From Tricholoma matsutake (Eukaryota; Basidiomycota; Agaricomycetes; Agaricales; Tricholomataceae), in NCBI GenBank assembly GCA_026075535.2, contig AP026545.1, positions 3,038,001-3,102,000 on the forward strand: a stretch of DNA of 64,000 bases, in the 5' to 3' direction. Of the stretch, positions 10,291 through 19,808 are shown piece after piece (the first letter of the stretch is position 1; each line of letters starts with the position of its first letter). A program made the translations under genes and the position numbers. A model generated the notes under the pieces. It was not told the DNA's origin and did not search any database. It saw nothing but the letters and a program-made list of their open reading frames with translations.

Positions 10291-13200
10291 AGCAAGATCT
10301 GGAGGCGAGCCACGTGGGATGGGTCTCACGCGCTGTAAAAGCCAGTAACGTCTTATGTGACTCTTCTGCACAGAATATCAGCATCACTACCACGACTTCC
10401 ACTGCTGCTCCAAACGTCGCCTACACTGCCCCCCTCAAACCGCTCACCGATGATGAGAAAACTCTCCTCAGACAACACCTCGGTTGTTATAAATGTCGTG
10501 TTTTTTATGCAGGTCATCTTGGACAGAATCGCACCAACCCACACCCCACACTGGACGATTGCAAGCATGTAACAGCAGCGAACGCGGCAAAGGCTAAGGC
10601 TGCATATGACAAAATCCAAGCTGCATCGCAGGCAACAACAACCATGGTTGCTGCCATTTTCAAGGCCGACGCTGTCTTCAAAGACAGCGAGAGTAATGGA
10701 GATTCAGAAGACTATGTGGATGCCAATGAAGTCAAAGAGTACGTTCCTTCACCTTTTGTTCTCCCTCAACACCTTCATTGGATGTGCTGTGTTGATGCGC
10801 CTGCTACCTGTGCTCCTACTCCTGTTGACACGCTAATTGATCATGGATCGTCACCAGTCTTGATTTCTAGTGAACTCACCGACATCTTATGTCTGACTGC
10901 AAAACCTCTCTTCAAGCCGCTTTCTGTTTCCGGAGTCTTTTCAAAGAAGAACGACAAAAGAATGCCTCTCGTGTTAACTCAATACTGTAGATTATCAATC
11001 CAATCCCCGGACTCTCTCTGGCATTCCCGTATTATCAACGCAATTATCTGTCCTGGACTCCACACCGACTTGATACTCGGCCTAGATTTTCTCGTGAAAA
11101 ATAAAATTGTTGTGGACGCTGAATTACGAACCGTAATTGCCAAAGAGTCTGGGTACGACTTACTGAACCCCCCTGATCCGAAACTACATCGTCAGCCTAT
11201 TATAAAATCACCTCCTCAACGTCGTAAGCTTGAAGCACAGGAAATAAAAACAGGGCAGAACAATACCAAGAAAACTCGAATTCTCATCCACATGGAGCTA
11301 ATGGCCCTATTTGAGGAAAACCCGGAATGTTTTGATATGACAGCTTTCACTACCGGGCCACCTGATATCATTGCAACAATCAAAACATGGATTGCACAAT
11401 TAGCGGGGGAAGCTACGCTGAGAAAACTTGATCAGCGAATGAAAGATTCGTTCGCAGACCGCTTCCCCTCAGACATTCCCCATGTAAAAGACCTACCTCG
11501 AGATGTGTACCACCACATTAAACTGGTCCCTGGTGCACCTGTGTCTGTAACACGAGCCTATGGATGCCCGCGAAAATATCGAGCGGGCTGGAAAATGCTC
11601 ATCGACCAACATGTAGCGGCAGGTCGGATTCGGCCGTCTTCCTCGCCATATGCGTCTCCCTCCTTCATCATACCAAAGGCTGACCCAGCTGTCCTCCCCC
11701 GATGGGTGAATGATTACCAACATCTGAATCGGCTGACGGTTGCCGACAACTACCCCCTTCCCCGTATTGATGACATCTTGGCTGACTGTGCAAAAGGCAA
11801 GATTTGGGGCAAGATCGACATGACAAATTCTTTTTTTCAAATGCTGGTTCACCCCAACGACGTCAAATACACAGCTACCCTGACCCCGTTTGGTCTCTGG
11901 GAATGGGTTGTCATGCCCATGGGCATGCGAAACTCCCCGGCGACTCATCAGAGACATGTAACCCTTGCACTGAAAGATTTAATAGGAAAGATATGTCATG
12001 TGTACCTTGACGACATCATCATTTGGTCTAACACCCTGGAGGAGCATAAACAAAATGTTGCAAACGTACTTGAAGCACTGCGAAAAGCTCACTTATACTG
12101 CTCACTAAAGAAATCAACGCTTTTCTCAACAGAAATAGATTTCCTGGGACATCACATTTCGGCACGGGGCATCGAAGCCGACCAATCCAAAGTCCTGCGA
12201 ATCCTGAACTGGCCTGCACCTAAATCTGCGAAACATGTATGACAATTCCTGGGTCTGGTGCGGTACATCGCCGCCTTCCTACCATCACTTGCAGAATACA
12301 CTGCTGTGCTTACACCACTCACTTGAAAAGAATGCAATTCATCCTTCCCTGCATGGACGTGTTATCACCAAGCAGCATTTGACAACATCAAACGTCTTGT
12401 AATTGGACAAGACTGTTTAATGACAATTGACCATGAAAATCTGGGCGACAATAAGATTTTTGTAACCTGCGATGCAAGCAAGAGACGAACAGGAGCTGTT
12501 CTATCCTTCGGTCCATCATGGGAATTGGCACGACCTGTGGCATTCGAAAGCCGGCAAATGAACAACGCTGAACGCAACTATCCCGTTCATGAGCAGGAGA
12601 TGCTGTCAATCATGAGAGCATTGAAGAAATGGCGAGTTGACTTACTTGGATCACATATTCATATCCGCACCGATCACAAAACATTGCAGAACTTCGACTT
12701 CCAAAAGGACCTTTCTCAACGACAGGCCAGATGGATGGAGTACTTATCACAATACGAATATAGCATCACGTACATCAAAGGGGAGAGAAACACCGTAGCC
12801 GATGCATTGTCCAGACTTCCAGACTCAGTAGACAATGAAGCACCTGTTTTGGTGGCTGCAGCCATGTTCTCGATTCAATCAGACCCCAAACTTATCACCT
12901 GGATCAAGAATGGATATCGTGCAGACACATGGTGCTTGGGAATACTGGATGATATGAAGCGAGGCGTGTTAGATGTGAAACTAAACATATCCCTCAAACA
13001 TGGGCTCCTGTTCATCGGCAACAGGCTGGTGATTCCAAAGTACAAGAACCTCAGAGAGCGGCTATTCCAATTGGTGCACGACAACCTCGGACACTTCAGA
13101 GCAGAGAAATCTTATGCCAACCTCTGGAACGACTTCTACTGGCCAAACATGAGGAGGGATCTTGCGCGCGGTTATGTGCCCGGATGCACAGATTGCCAGA

Positions 13201-14375
13201 GAAACAAAGCTTCAACTTCGAAAGCAGCTGGCCCTCTTCACCCCTTGCCTATCCCGGACAAACAATTTGATTCAGTGGCAATCGACTTCATCGGACCTTT
13301 ACCAAAAGACGATGGCTTTGATGCCATAGTTACAATGACGGACCGCCTCGGGGCTGATATACAGATTGCACCTTGCAGTTCGAACATGACAGCTGAGGAT
13401 TTCGCCTACCTTTTCTTTGACAAGTGGTACTGCGAGAATGGTTGCCCGTTAGGGATCATCAGCGACCGCGATAAACTTTTCATCTCAAAGTTTTGGAGAG
13501 CCCTCATGAGACTCACAGGCATCGAACACAAACTTTCCACAGCCTACCACCCACAAACTGATGGTGCGTCAGAGCGCTCTAACAAAACAATTGTGCAATG
13601 TTTGCGATTCCATGTCGAGCATAACCAAAAAGGGTGGGCAAAAGCGTTACCTAAAGTCAGGTTTGATATCATGAACTCAACAAACACCTCAACTGGGATA
13701 TCACCCTTCATTCTAAAAACAGGACAATCACCACGACTATTACCACCTCTCGTCACAACTCCACCCAATGAGACAGCACCACCTATCGCCACAGAGGAAA
13801 TTGATGCACAGAACTTCGTGGAAAACATGGAAGAAGAAACAAATGCTGCCAAAGACAACCTCCTCGTGGCCAAGATCCAACAAGCACATTTTGCTAACAG
13901 AGACCGGCTCCCGGAACCGGCGTTCAATGTAGGCGACAAAGTGATGTTGGCGACGGCTCATCGACAGAGGGACTACATGCATGCAAAGGACGGACGCGTC
14001 GCAAAATTCATGCCTAGGTTTGACGGACCATACGAAATTACAGAAGCCTTCCCAGAATCTTCATCATACAAACTTCTGCTCCCACCTCATTCAAAAACTT
14101 ACTCAACATTTCACGTCGCCCAACTGCGTACACACATACCAAACGATGATGAACTCTTCCCAGCCTGTGCGGGAAATCCCCCAAAACCATTGGTCACTGA
14201 AGATGGGACAACGGAATACTTCATCGACAGGATCCTTGACCGTCGTCCCAGGGGTAGGGGACACCAATTTCTCGTAAGGTGGTCCAGGTACAGGCCCGAA
14301 TACGACCTCTGGCTACCACGATCAGAACTCCTGGAAACCGAGGCACTCGCCCTATATGAGGCTAGCCACCGTTAA
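10257..14375 (+). pseudogene. gypsy-2 pol polyprotein with two TGA stops
   Basis: One frame (0) runs from gag's C-terminus to TAA at 14373. In order: a zinc knuckle CYKC-X6-H near 10485-10530 with Arg in place of the fourth Cys; an aspartic protease with DHGSS near 10840 (DHG rather than DTG/DSG) and LILGLDF near 11070; RT with YLDDII near 12005; RNase H from about 12440; integrase HHCC finger (13070-13205), DDE core (13270-13580) with IDFIGPLP, SDRDKLF and DGASERSNK; and a chromodomain (FIDRILDRR to LPRSELLE, 14217-14340). TGA at 12240 and 12324 each stand where gypsy-1 has AGG (Arg). Otherwise the frame is intact for more than 4 kb. Confidence 0.93.
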
Positions 14376-14438
14376 AACGGAAGACCCTTCAATCGAGAAC
14401 CGCCGGACCTTTTTTTTTTTTGGGAGGATATATGCGAG

Positions 14439-14671
14439 TGTAAGATAATTCCATTGATTATCTTACAACCTTTACGACTCCTCCACATCATTGCGTTACC
14501 TTTTCCATTACCTATCTTGGACCATTACTAATACACACAATCACATGCTTGGATGTTGATTCACAAACGATGTCTTAGTTAGCTCCCTGTTTTCCCTTCA
14601 ATCCACATTAAGTTCCAATTTACCTGGTTCCCACTCTTAAGTGATCAAGGCACTGGTGTGCTTTCATTACA
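14439..14671 (+). repeat. gypsy-2 3' LTR
   Basis: The LTR is 233 bp, begins with TG and ends with CA. It starts TGTAAGATAA, and after 9 bases carries the exact reverse complement TTATCTTACA, giving a 10-bp terminal hairpin. A T-run (14410-14421) and GGGAGGATATATGCGAG just upstream occupy the polypurine-tract position. CAAAG follows (14672-14676), the 5-bp target. Confidence 0.9.
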
Positions 14672-17348
14672 CAAAGCATACGATAAAATAGAGCATGACT
14701 ACCTGTGGAAAACCCTTAAAGCCTTTAAGATACCCGACCGTTTCATATGCACCGTACAAAGCCTATACTCAAACGCCTCAACAAAAGTGATGATAAATGG
14801 ATGCCTAAGCACCCGCTTCCAAGTAACTAGGGGTGTACGCCAAGGAGACCCCCTATCATGCCTCCTTTTTAACCTAGGAATTGAACCCTTAAGCCTAATG
14901 TTAAGGAAATCCAACTTGAAAGGACTAAACATACCCAGAACTAGAGAGAGACTAATCGCCATGCTCTTTGCCGATGACACAACAACCTTCCTCGCTGAAA
15001 CAGACTCCCTAACAGACCTGACTGTGATCCTCGACCAATGGTGCTATGTGGCCAGTGCACAATTCAATACAACCAAGACACAGATAATACCTATGGGAAG
15101 CAAAACCTTCAGAGAAAATTTTACCCAAGAAAGGAGGGCCAAAGCTGAACATGAAAAGATCCCCGAAAGTATCCATATCGCAAAGGATGGGGAATCCATA
15201 CGTATCCTGGGTGCTTGGCTTGGCAACAATGCCCCCGAAGCTACGCCCTGGTCTCCAATCATTGAGAGAATCGACAACGCCCTAGCAGGCTGGGACCACT
15301 CCAAACCCACAATCGAAGGATGAAAAATGCTCGTGCAAATAATTGTTGGTGGTTGCACACAATACCTCACCCAGACCCAACAAATGCCCAAACCAATAGA
15401 AAAACAAATCCAAAAAACCATATGCACCTTCATATGGGGCGACAAGATGAGTCCAGTGAAGGAAAGTATGCTCCTGGCACCCAAGGAACTGGGGGGGAGA
15501 GGTCTACTTGACATTCAAGCCAGAAATGAAGCCATCCAACTGATGTGGTTGAAGAGCTACCTAAACTTCAGCCCCTCACACGCACTGTGGACGCACTATG
15601 CTGATGCCATAATAAAAATGAATACACCTAAAATGGAGCAAAATATCAGACCTGAAACCCGAAAAAATATTTTCCTACAAACATGGAAGACCTACACTGG
15701 GAACTACCTGAACAACAAGAACCCGATAGAAATAAAAAACATGATCCACACTGCAAGGAAATATGGAACACGAACCGAAATCCTCACCACCACTCAAGAT
15801 GTTGCAGGGCAGCTACCAATCTGGTACCACACCCAAGCTGACCAAAAAATCCGACAACTAATAGCCTCCCCAAACAGCAAGTGCCTCCTCAAGAAACACC
15901 ATATCTCAACTGTGAGTGACACCGAGAAACTCGCCAACTACCAAAACACTGATGGCCACCAGGAGTCCTGGTACTGCAGATGCAATGCATGCACAACCAT
16001 CCGGAACACCGGCTGCAGACACCCCTTGGACTGTATAAAGCTCGCCAAAAACCTTTTGGAAACCCTACCGCCCAAGTGGAATCCTACAAAAATCCCCCAC
16101 ATAACCCCCAATGCCCTCGGAAATGAACCAAATGAATGGGTTGCATTCCCCCCATCCCTAATGACTGCCACCACAATCAAGGACATTTTCCGAGTCTTCA
16201 CCGAAGGTGATATGCATGGCGCTGCTGTAAACACTGAGGTTGAACCCGGGCCCAGCATAATAGTTGCAACAGATGGGTCCACCTTTGACACCGGAACCAC
16301 TACAGCCCGAGCAGGTGCCAGAATCTTCTACCAAGAAGGAGACCCAAGGAACAGATCACTACAACTACCCCCAACACTCCCCCAGACAAATCAGGCAGCC
16401 AACCTCACCGCAATCAAAGCTGTTGTAGAGGAAACCCATGGAATCCCTAACCTATACATTGAGAGTGACTCCAAATATGCAATCACTGCACTCACCCAGA
16501 ATTTGACCCAACACGAAGACCATGGATACATAGGAATGGCTAACGCGAAGATCCTCCAAGCAACTGTCGTGACCCTCCAAAATAAGAAAGGAAAAACTAT
16601 GCTCCAATGGGTCAAAGGCCACTCTAGACACAAAAGAAACGAGGGAGCAGACCAAATGGCAAATCTAGGAGCACAAAAAGAACACCCAGATGAAATCAAC
16701 CTAACCATCCAACCAACCTTTCAGCTAACAGGCGCGAAGCTAAGTAAATTAACACAATCCTTAGCATACCAAGGCATCCGACAGAAGAAAACACAATCCA
16801 ACTTACATCAGAGAAGGGCTACGACCCAAATGATCGACCAAATACAAAACGAAGTGGAAGACGCAACTGGAAAAATTCCTAGTGAAGACCAGATCTGGAA
16901 AGCCATCCGACACAAAGATTTCTCGAGAAACTTACGCTATTTCCTGTGGATGGCCGCACACAATGCATACCGAATCGGCAAATACTGGCTGAAAGAAAAT
17001 TTCCATGAAGAACTTCAAAACAGATGCGATTGCACACACTGCGGTGTCCCAGAAACAATGGACCATATTCTGACCCGATGCGAGTCCCCTGGACAAAAAG
17101 AAGTCTGGGAACTGGCCAAACAAATGTGGGCCCAGAAAAGCCTCGAATGGCGACAACCCTGGATAGGCAATATCATAAGTTGCACCCTAACTGAATTCAA
17201 AAACAACGATGGAAAATCCCCCCCCGGGGCAAACCAACTATGGAGAATCCTAATATCCGAATCTGCACACCTAATCTGGAAACTACGCTGCGAGAGGGTG
17301 ATTCGGAATGAAAACAACTCCCATACACCAGATGAGATTAGAAATAGA
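14672..17348 (+). pseudogene. LINE-1 ORF2, middle: RT catalytic core, RNase H, zinc-binding region
   Basis: This continues ORF2 after gypsy-2. RT palm motifs are TRGVRQGDPLS near 14830 and FADDT near 14968, with catalytic Asp pair intact. A TGA at 15321 stands in IEG*KML, where related LINEs have Arg. A Cys/His-rich module follows (CRCNACTTIRNTGCRHPLDC, about 15975-16035); the same module occurs in LINE-2. RNase H follows with TDGST (near 16270), an Ala/Glu helix, ESDSKYA (near 16462) and a GHSRHKRNEGAD end (near 16620). The last recognisable piece is a zf-RVT type finger, CDCTHCGVPETMDH-X4-C (17025-17080). The frame stops only because the hAT element creates a TAG at 17349. Confidence 0.92.
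17341..17348 (+). repeat. hAT target-site duplication, left copy
   Basis: GAAATAGA lies directly before the TAGGGCTGCACACCGT inverted repeat and again at 19028-19035. Eight bases is the diagnostic length for hAT elements. Confidence 0.95.
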
Positions 17349-19027
17349 TAGGGCTGCACACCGTACCATCTGACAGGTACGGCCGTACAATCGACGGGCA
17401 TCAGACGGGTACGGCTCAACCGTCCACCGTCCATATAGTTTGGTAAGTAGAACTCCAACAGCTACGGGACGGGTACGGATACGGCCGTTGGACGGTCATG
17501 TACAGTAGACGGGATGCAATAAAGAAGACAAAAATAGACATATAGGATTGACTATCTACGTATTCAACAATGTAGGGCTGCAGTAGCCTTTGCGCGAGCC
17601 AGATGTAAGCGCTTCTTAACAAGCATTAAAATACGGATGGTATCAGCATTAAGGCTTGCGCGGCGAAGAGAAATGGTGTCCCAACCACCTGAGAAGACCC
17701 GCTCGATGGCAACAGCAGAACCTAGATGTGAAGATGATGCGTTAAAATTTTGTAAACTACATAAAATGTCACGAGCAAGGCGAAACAAGTTCGGGAACTG
17801 AGCTCGTCGACCCATCCACCAGTGAATTGGATTGCACGCATTGAAATCTTCAGCAGGAAGTTTGAAATATTCTTCGAGCTCATTGACAGATGGCTTCTCT
17901 TTCCTGCGATATCGAGCCATGAAGGATTTCTGAGGGGAACCCATAATAGGTTCAGTTTGAACGGATGGACTCGGAGAATTCACTGATGACAGTGTAGAGA
18001 TGACCGCATGTGCATAATTTTCATGGAAGTAGTTGAAGAAGTTTGATTTTGATTGTTCGAGGTGCTCGGCAAGCATCGGGTCATCGGCATAATCTATCTT
18101 CATGCCCTCGTATAATATCCAAGGATCAAGCACTGTTATCATTCACTCATTAAGTGAATGATCGCACAGACAATTAGGCACATACATGCAGCCCATGTAT
18201 AGAAGGGAGATGCGTCGTACTGGTAGTAGTAATCACTGAGTTTGCGGTGGGCATCTGTGAGTCCCGCTTTGATATTCAGCGAAACTGAATCTGGAAGATT
18301 GCAAAGAATAGTTTTGATGTCGTCTTGTAGTCCTCGAGATATTGCACAGGCTGATCTGCCATACTGAGATGACAGTTCTGAGCTTCAAGTTGTTTCCATG
18401 AGCATTTTATCTTGTCTCGACCTCATGATGAAAATTTTCCTCGGTGACACTGTGAGCCTGTCTTGATTTTTTTTCCAATTACCATGGATGCCCCTGTGTT
18501 GGTTTCACGTCTCGGAGATCAATGATAAAGACAAAACCATGGTTATTGACACTATTGCATTGAAATGTGATTAAAATGTACTCCACGTACATTTCTTGAG
18601 TCGTCGACGGCCAGCCTAGCGTGAGTACTATCCCAGGCTTGACATCGTCACCGAATAAAATCAGGGCTCAAGAAAATGAAGGGACACTAAAGGAAATCTG
18701 AAAGAACAAGATATATTTCAAAGTGGGACAGCGGTACGGCTAGTATGTGGTTTGCATGGTGTTCAATGGCAACGGTGCGAGTTGTGTGTTGTTCGATCAT
18801 CTAGTCTGTGGCATGTTGATAGGAAAAAAATTAAAGTTTGCTCGGAGATTCCCGTCCAATGCCGTCTAATCCCGTTGACGGCCGTACCTTGGACGGCATT
18901 GGACGGGTACTGACCGTCCCATCCACCGTCCGTCTACATAGTTGCAAAGAGCTGCAACGGTACGGGTACGGCGACCGTACTACGGGTCCGTCTATGCCGT
19001 ACTGTACGGTCACGGTGTGCAGCCCTA
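17349..19027. mobile_element. hAT DNA transposon, internally deleted, inserted in LINE-1
   Basis: The element is 1679 bp. Its ends are exact 16-bp inverted repeats (TAGGGCTGCACACCGT and its complement) and it is flanked by the 8-bp duplication GAAATAGA. The subterminal 150 bp at both ends are packed with ACGGGTACGG/CCGTCC-type repeats in both orientations, probable transposase binding sites. Inside, on the minus strand, only the C-terminal part of a transposase is recognisable. The N-terminal zinc finger and DDE core are missing or unreadable, so the copy is inferred to be non-autonomous. Removing it with one 8-mer restores the LINE-1 frame across the junction, as LINE-2 confirms (EIHNRWVAQ in LINE-2). 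Confidence 0.95.
17564..18300 (-). pseudogene. hAT transposase fragment with C-terminal dimerisation domain
   Basis: The minus strand 17564-18142 encodes a hAT-C dimerisation region: NPIHWW, then FPNLFRLARDIL, then AVAIERVFSGG near the end. These are hallmarks of the family and needed for multimer formation. A second block upstream (about 18190-18300) reads LSDYYYQYDASPFYTWA, the segment that normally precedes it; a short intron or deletion separates the two. No intact N-terminal half is seen. Confidence 0.8.
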
Positions 19028-19239
19028 GAAATAGATGGTACAAAACGATGGATAACCGACTGGAAACTGACTGCTCCATGACCAGCCCCAGATATGGGAG
19101 AAAAAGTCTTCGAACTAAGGCTGTAATAAGTACATGGAAAAATACCCTCGAGAATGAGGAAGACCTCTGCAGCAATTGGACAGAGGTAAGCGGGGTTTTA
19201 GTGGGTAGGAGCTGGTCGACGCGAGAGGGCGTGGGTTAA
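19028..19239 (+). pseudogene. LINE-1 ORF2, 3' end
   Basis: After the right hAT duplication (19028-19035) the ORF2 frame resumes (WYKTMDNRLE to SGVLVG) and closes with TAA at 19237. It aligns with the C-terminus of LINE-2, whose end reads EVLVGISSRR. This gives independent support that hAT split a continuous reading frame. Confidence 0.85.
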
Positions 19240-19440
19240 ACCCGCCCTCACGCCAAAACCAGCTGAGCCCCACACTCTGTGCGTAAATGCATTTCCTCGC
19301 GGTATATACACTTCTCCATCTTTCTCTGAGGTCTAAGAATCCTCGGAACCCCTAGCGGGCAACGGGACTGTAACTTTGTTAGAGCCCCAATGCCATCCCC
19401 TCGTGGGAAATGCTCCACCAAAAAATAAAATAAAATAAAA
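19240..19440 (+). other. LINE-1 3' UTR and (TAAAA)n tail
   Basis: A short GC-rich inverted repeat sits just past the stop (around 19225-19250, GGGTT/AACCC). The end is TCCACCA followed by four to five AAAAT units. LINE-2 ends in the same TTCCACCA before a pure poly(A), so this is the true 3' end. Confidence 0.75.
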
Positions 19441-19455
19441 TAAACCAATAGCCTC
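19441..19455 (+). repeat. LINE-1 target-site duplication, right copy
   Basis: TAAACCAATAGCCTC is identical to 3170-3184. See the left copy. Confidence 0.85.
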
Positions 19456-19808
19456 ATCTTCTAAAATTCATACTATCATCTTGTTTACATCGTTTCGTCC
19501 TTTGAGTGTAGAGAGTACCAACACTCTTCCAACACAGTGTGACAATGTCAGTGCCCACTTTTGACTGAAATCAATGAATGCACGTGACGTCGTTGTCTAT
19601 GAGTGAGGACTATCTTAGGGCTCAGTGAATGAGCCCTATCTTACAAATTGCATAAATTCTGAGAATCTGAATATCATATCTCATAAATGCAATTTCTCGG
19701 AAATGCACTCGAATGAGGTATCACAGAAGGCACAAAGGAAACTTGTAGTTCTGTCTAAGATGCGTAACGCAAACACAACGACGGCAGCAAATTATCTAGA
19801 CTTCTGCA
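19456..19808 (+). repeat. Rest of gypsy-1 3' LTR, then intergenic DNA
   Basis: By length comparison with the 233-bp gypsy-2 LTR, about the first 80-120 bases here should be the remainder of the gypsy-1 LTR. Its exact end could not be set; AACACA at 19531-19536 is one candidate. An 8-bp hairpin (AGGGCTCA, 5-nt loop, TGAGCCCT) lies near 19620-19640. No gene is seen before SSZ1. Confidence 0.45.

Larger units (their letters stand above)
8907..14671 (+). mobile_element. gypsy-2: nearly complete Ty3/gypsy chromovirus inserted in LINE-1
   Basis: The order is LTR, leader, gag, pol (protease, RT, RNase H, integrase, chromodomain), LTR. It splits the LINE-1 reverse transcriptase between codons for K and A of DQAK|AYDK. 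The 5-bp target CAAAG follows the right LTR (14672-14676). On the left the corresponding junction has lost about 11 bases, including the first ten of the LTR. The two LTRs differ at about 8 of 223 aligned positions by eye, so the insertion is not recent. Two in-frame TGA codons (12240, 12324) and a gag/pol frame change are the only breaks in the coding part. Confidence 0.93.
3185..19440 (+). mobile_element. LINE-1: Tad-like non-LTR retrotransposon, split by gypsy-2 and a hAT
   Basis: This is a full-length LINE bounded by a 15-bp target-site duplication. It contains two tandem gag-like ORF1 segments (3283-4445 and 4647-6239), a linker, and ORF2 with endonuclease, reverse transcriptase, RNase H and a C-terminal zinc-binding region. 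ORF2 is interrupted by gypsy-2 (about 8907-14671) and by a hAT element (17349-19027). The 3' end reads TCCACCA followed by (AAAAT) repeats. Without the two insertions it would be about 8.8 kb. In-frame TGA codons show it is inactive. The RNase H domain and order of parts fit the Tad clade of fungi; the clade call is inference. Confidence 0.88.

Noticed and set aside
14410..14421. T-run as a terminator
   Set aside because: It lies in the gypsy-2 3' region just before the LTR and is part of the element, not a Pol III terminator of any visible RNA gene.
1..15323. TGA read as arginine (recoded stop) in the retroelements
   Set aside because: Host genes here end in TGA (for example DGK1, NDUFV1, the MFS gene), and the same positions hold normal Arg codons in the sister copy. 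Mutation from CGA is simpler.
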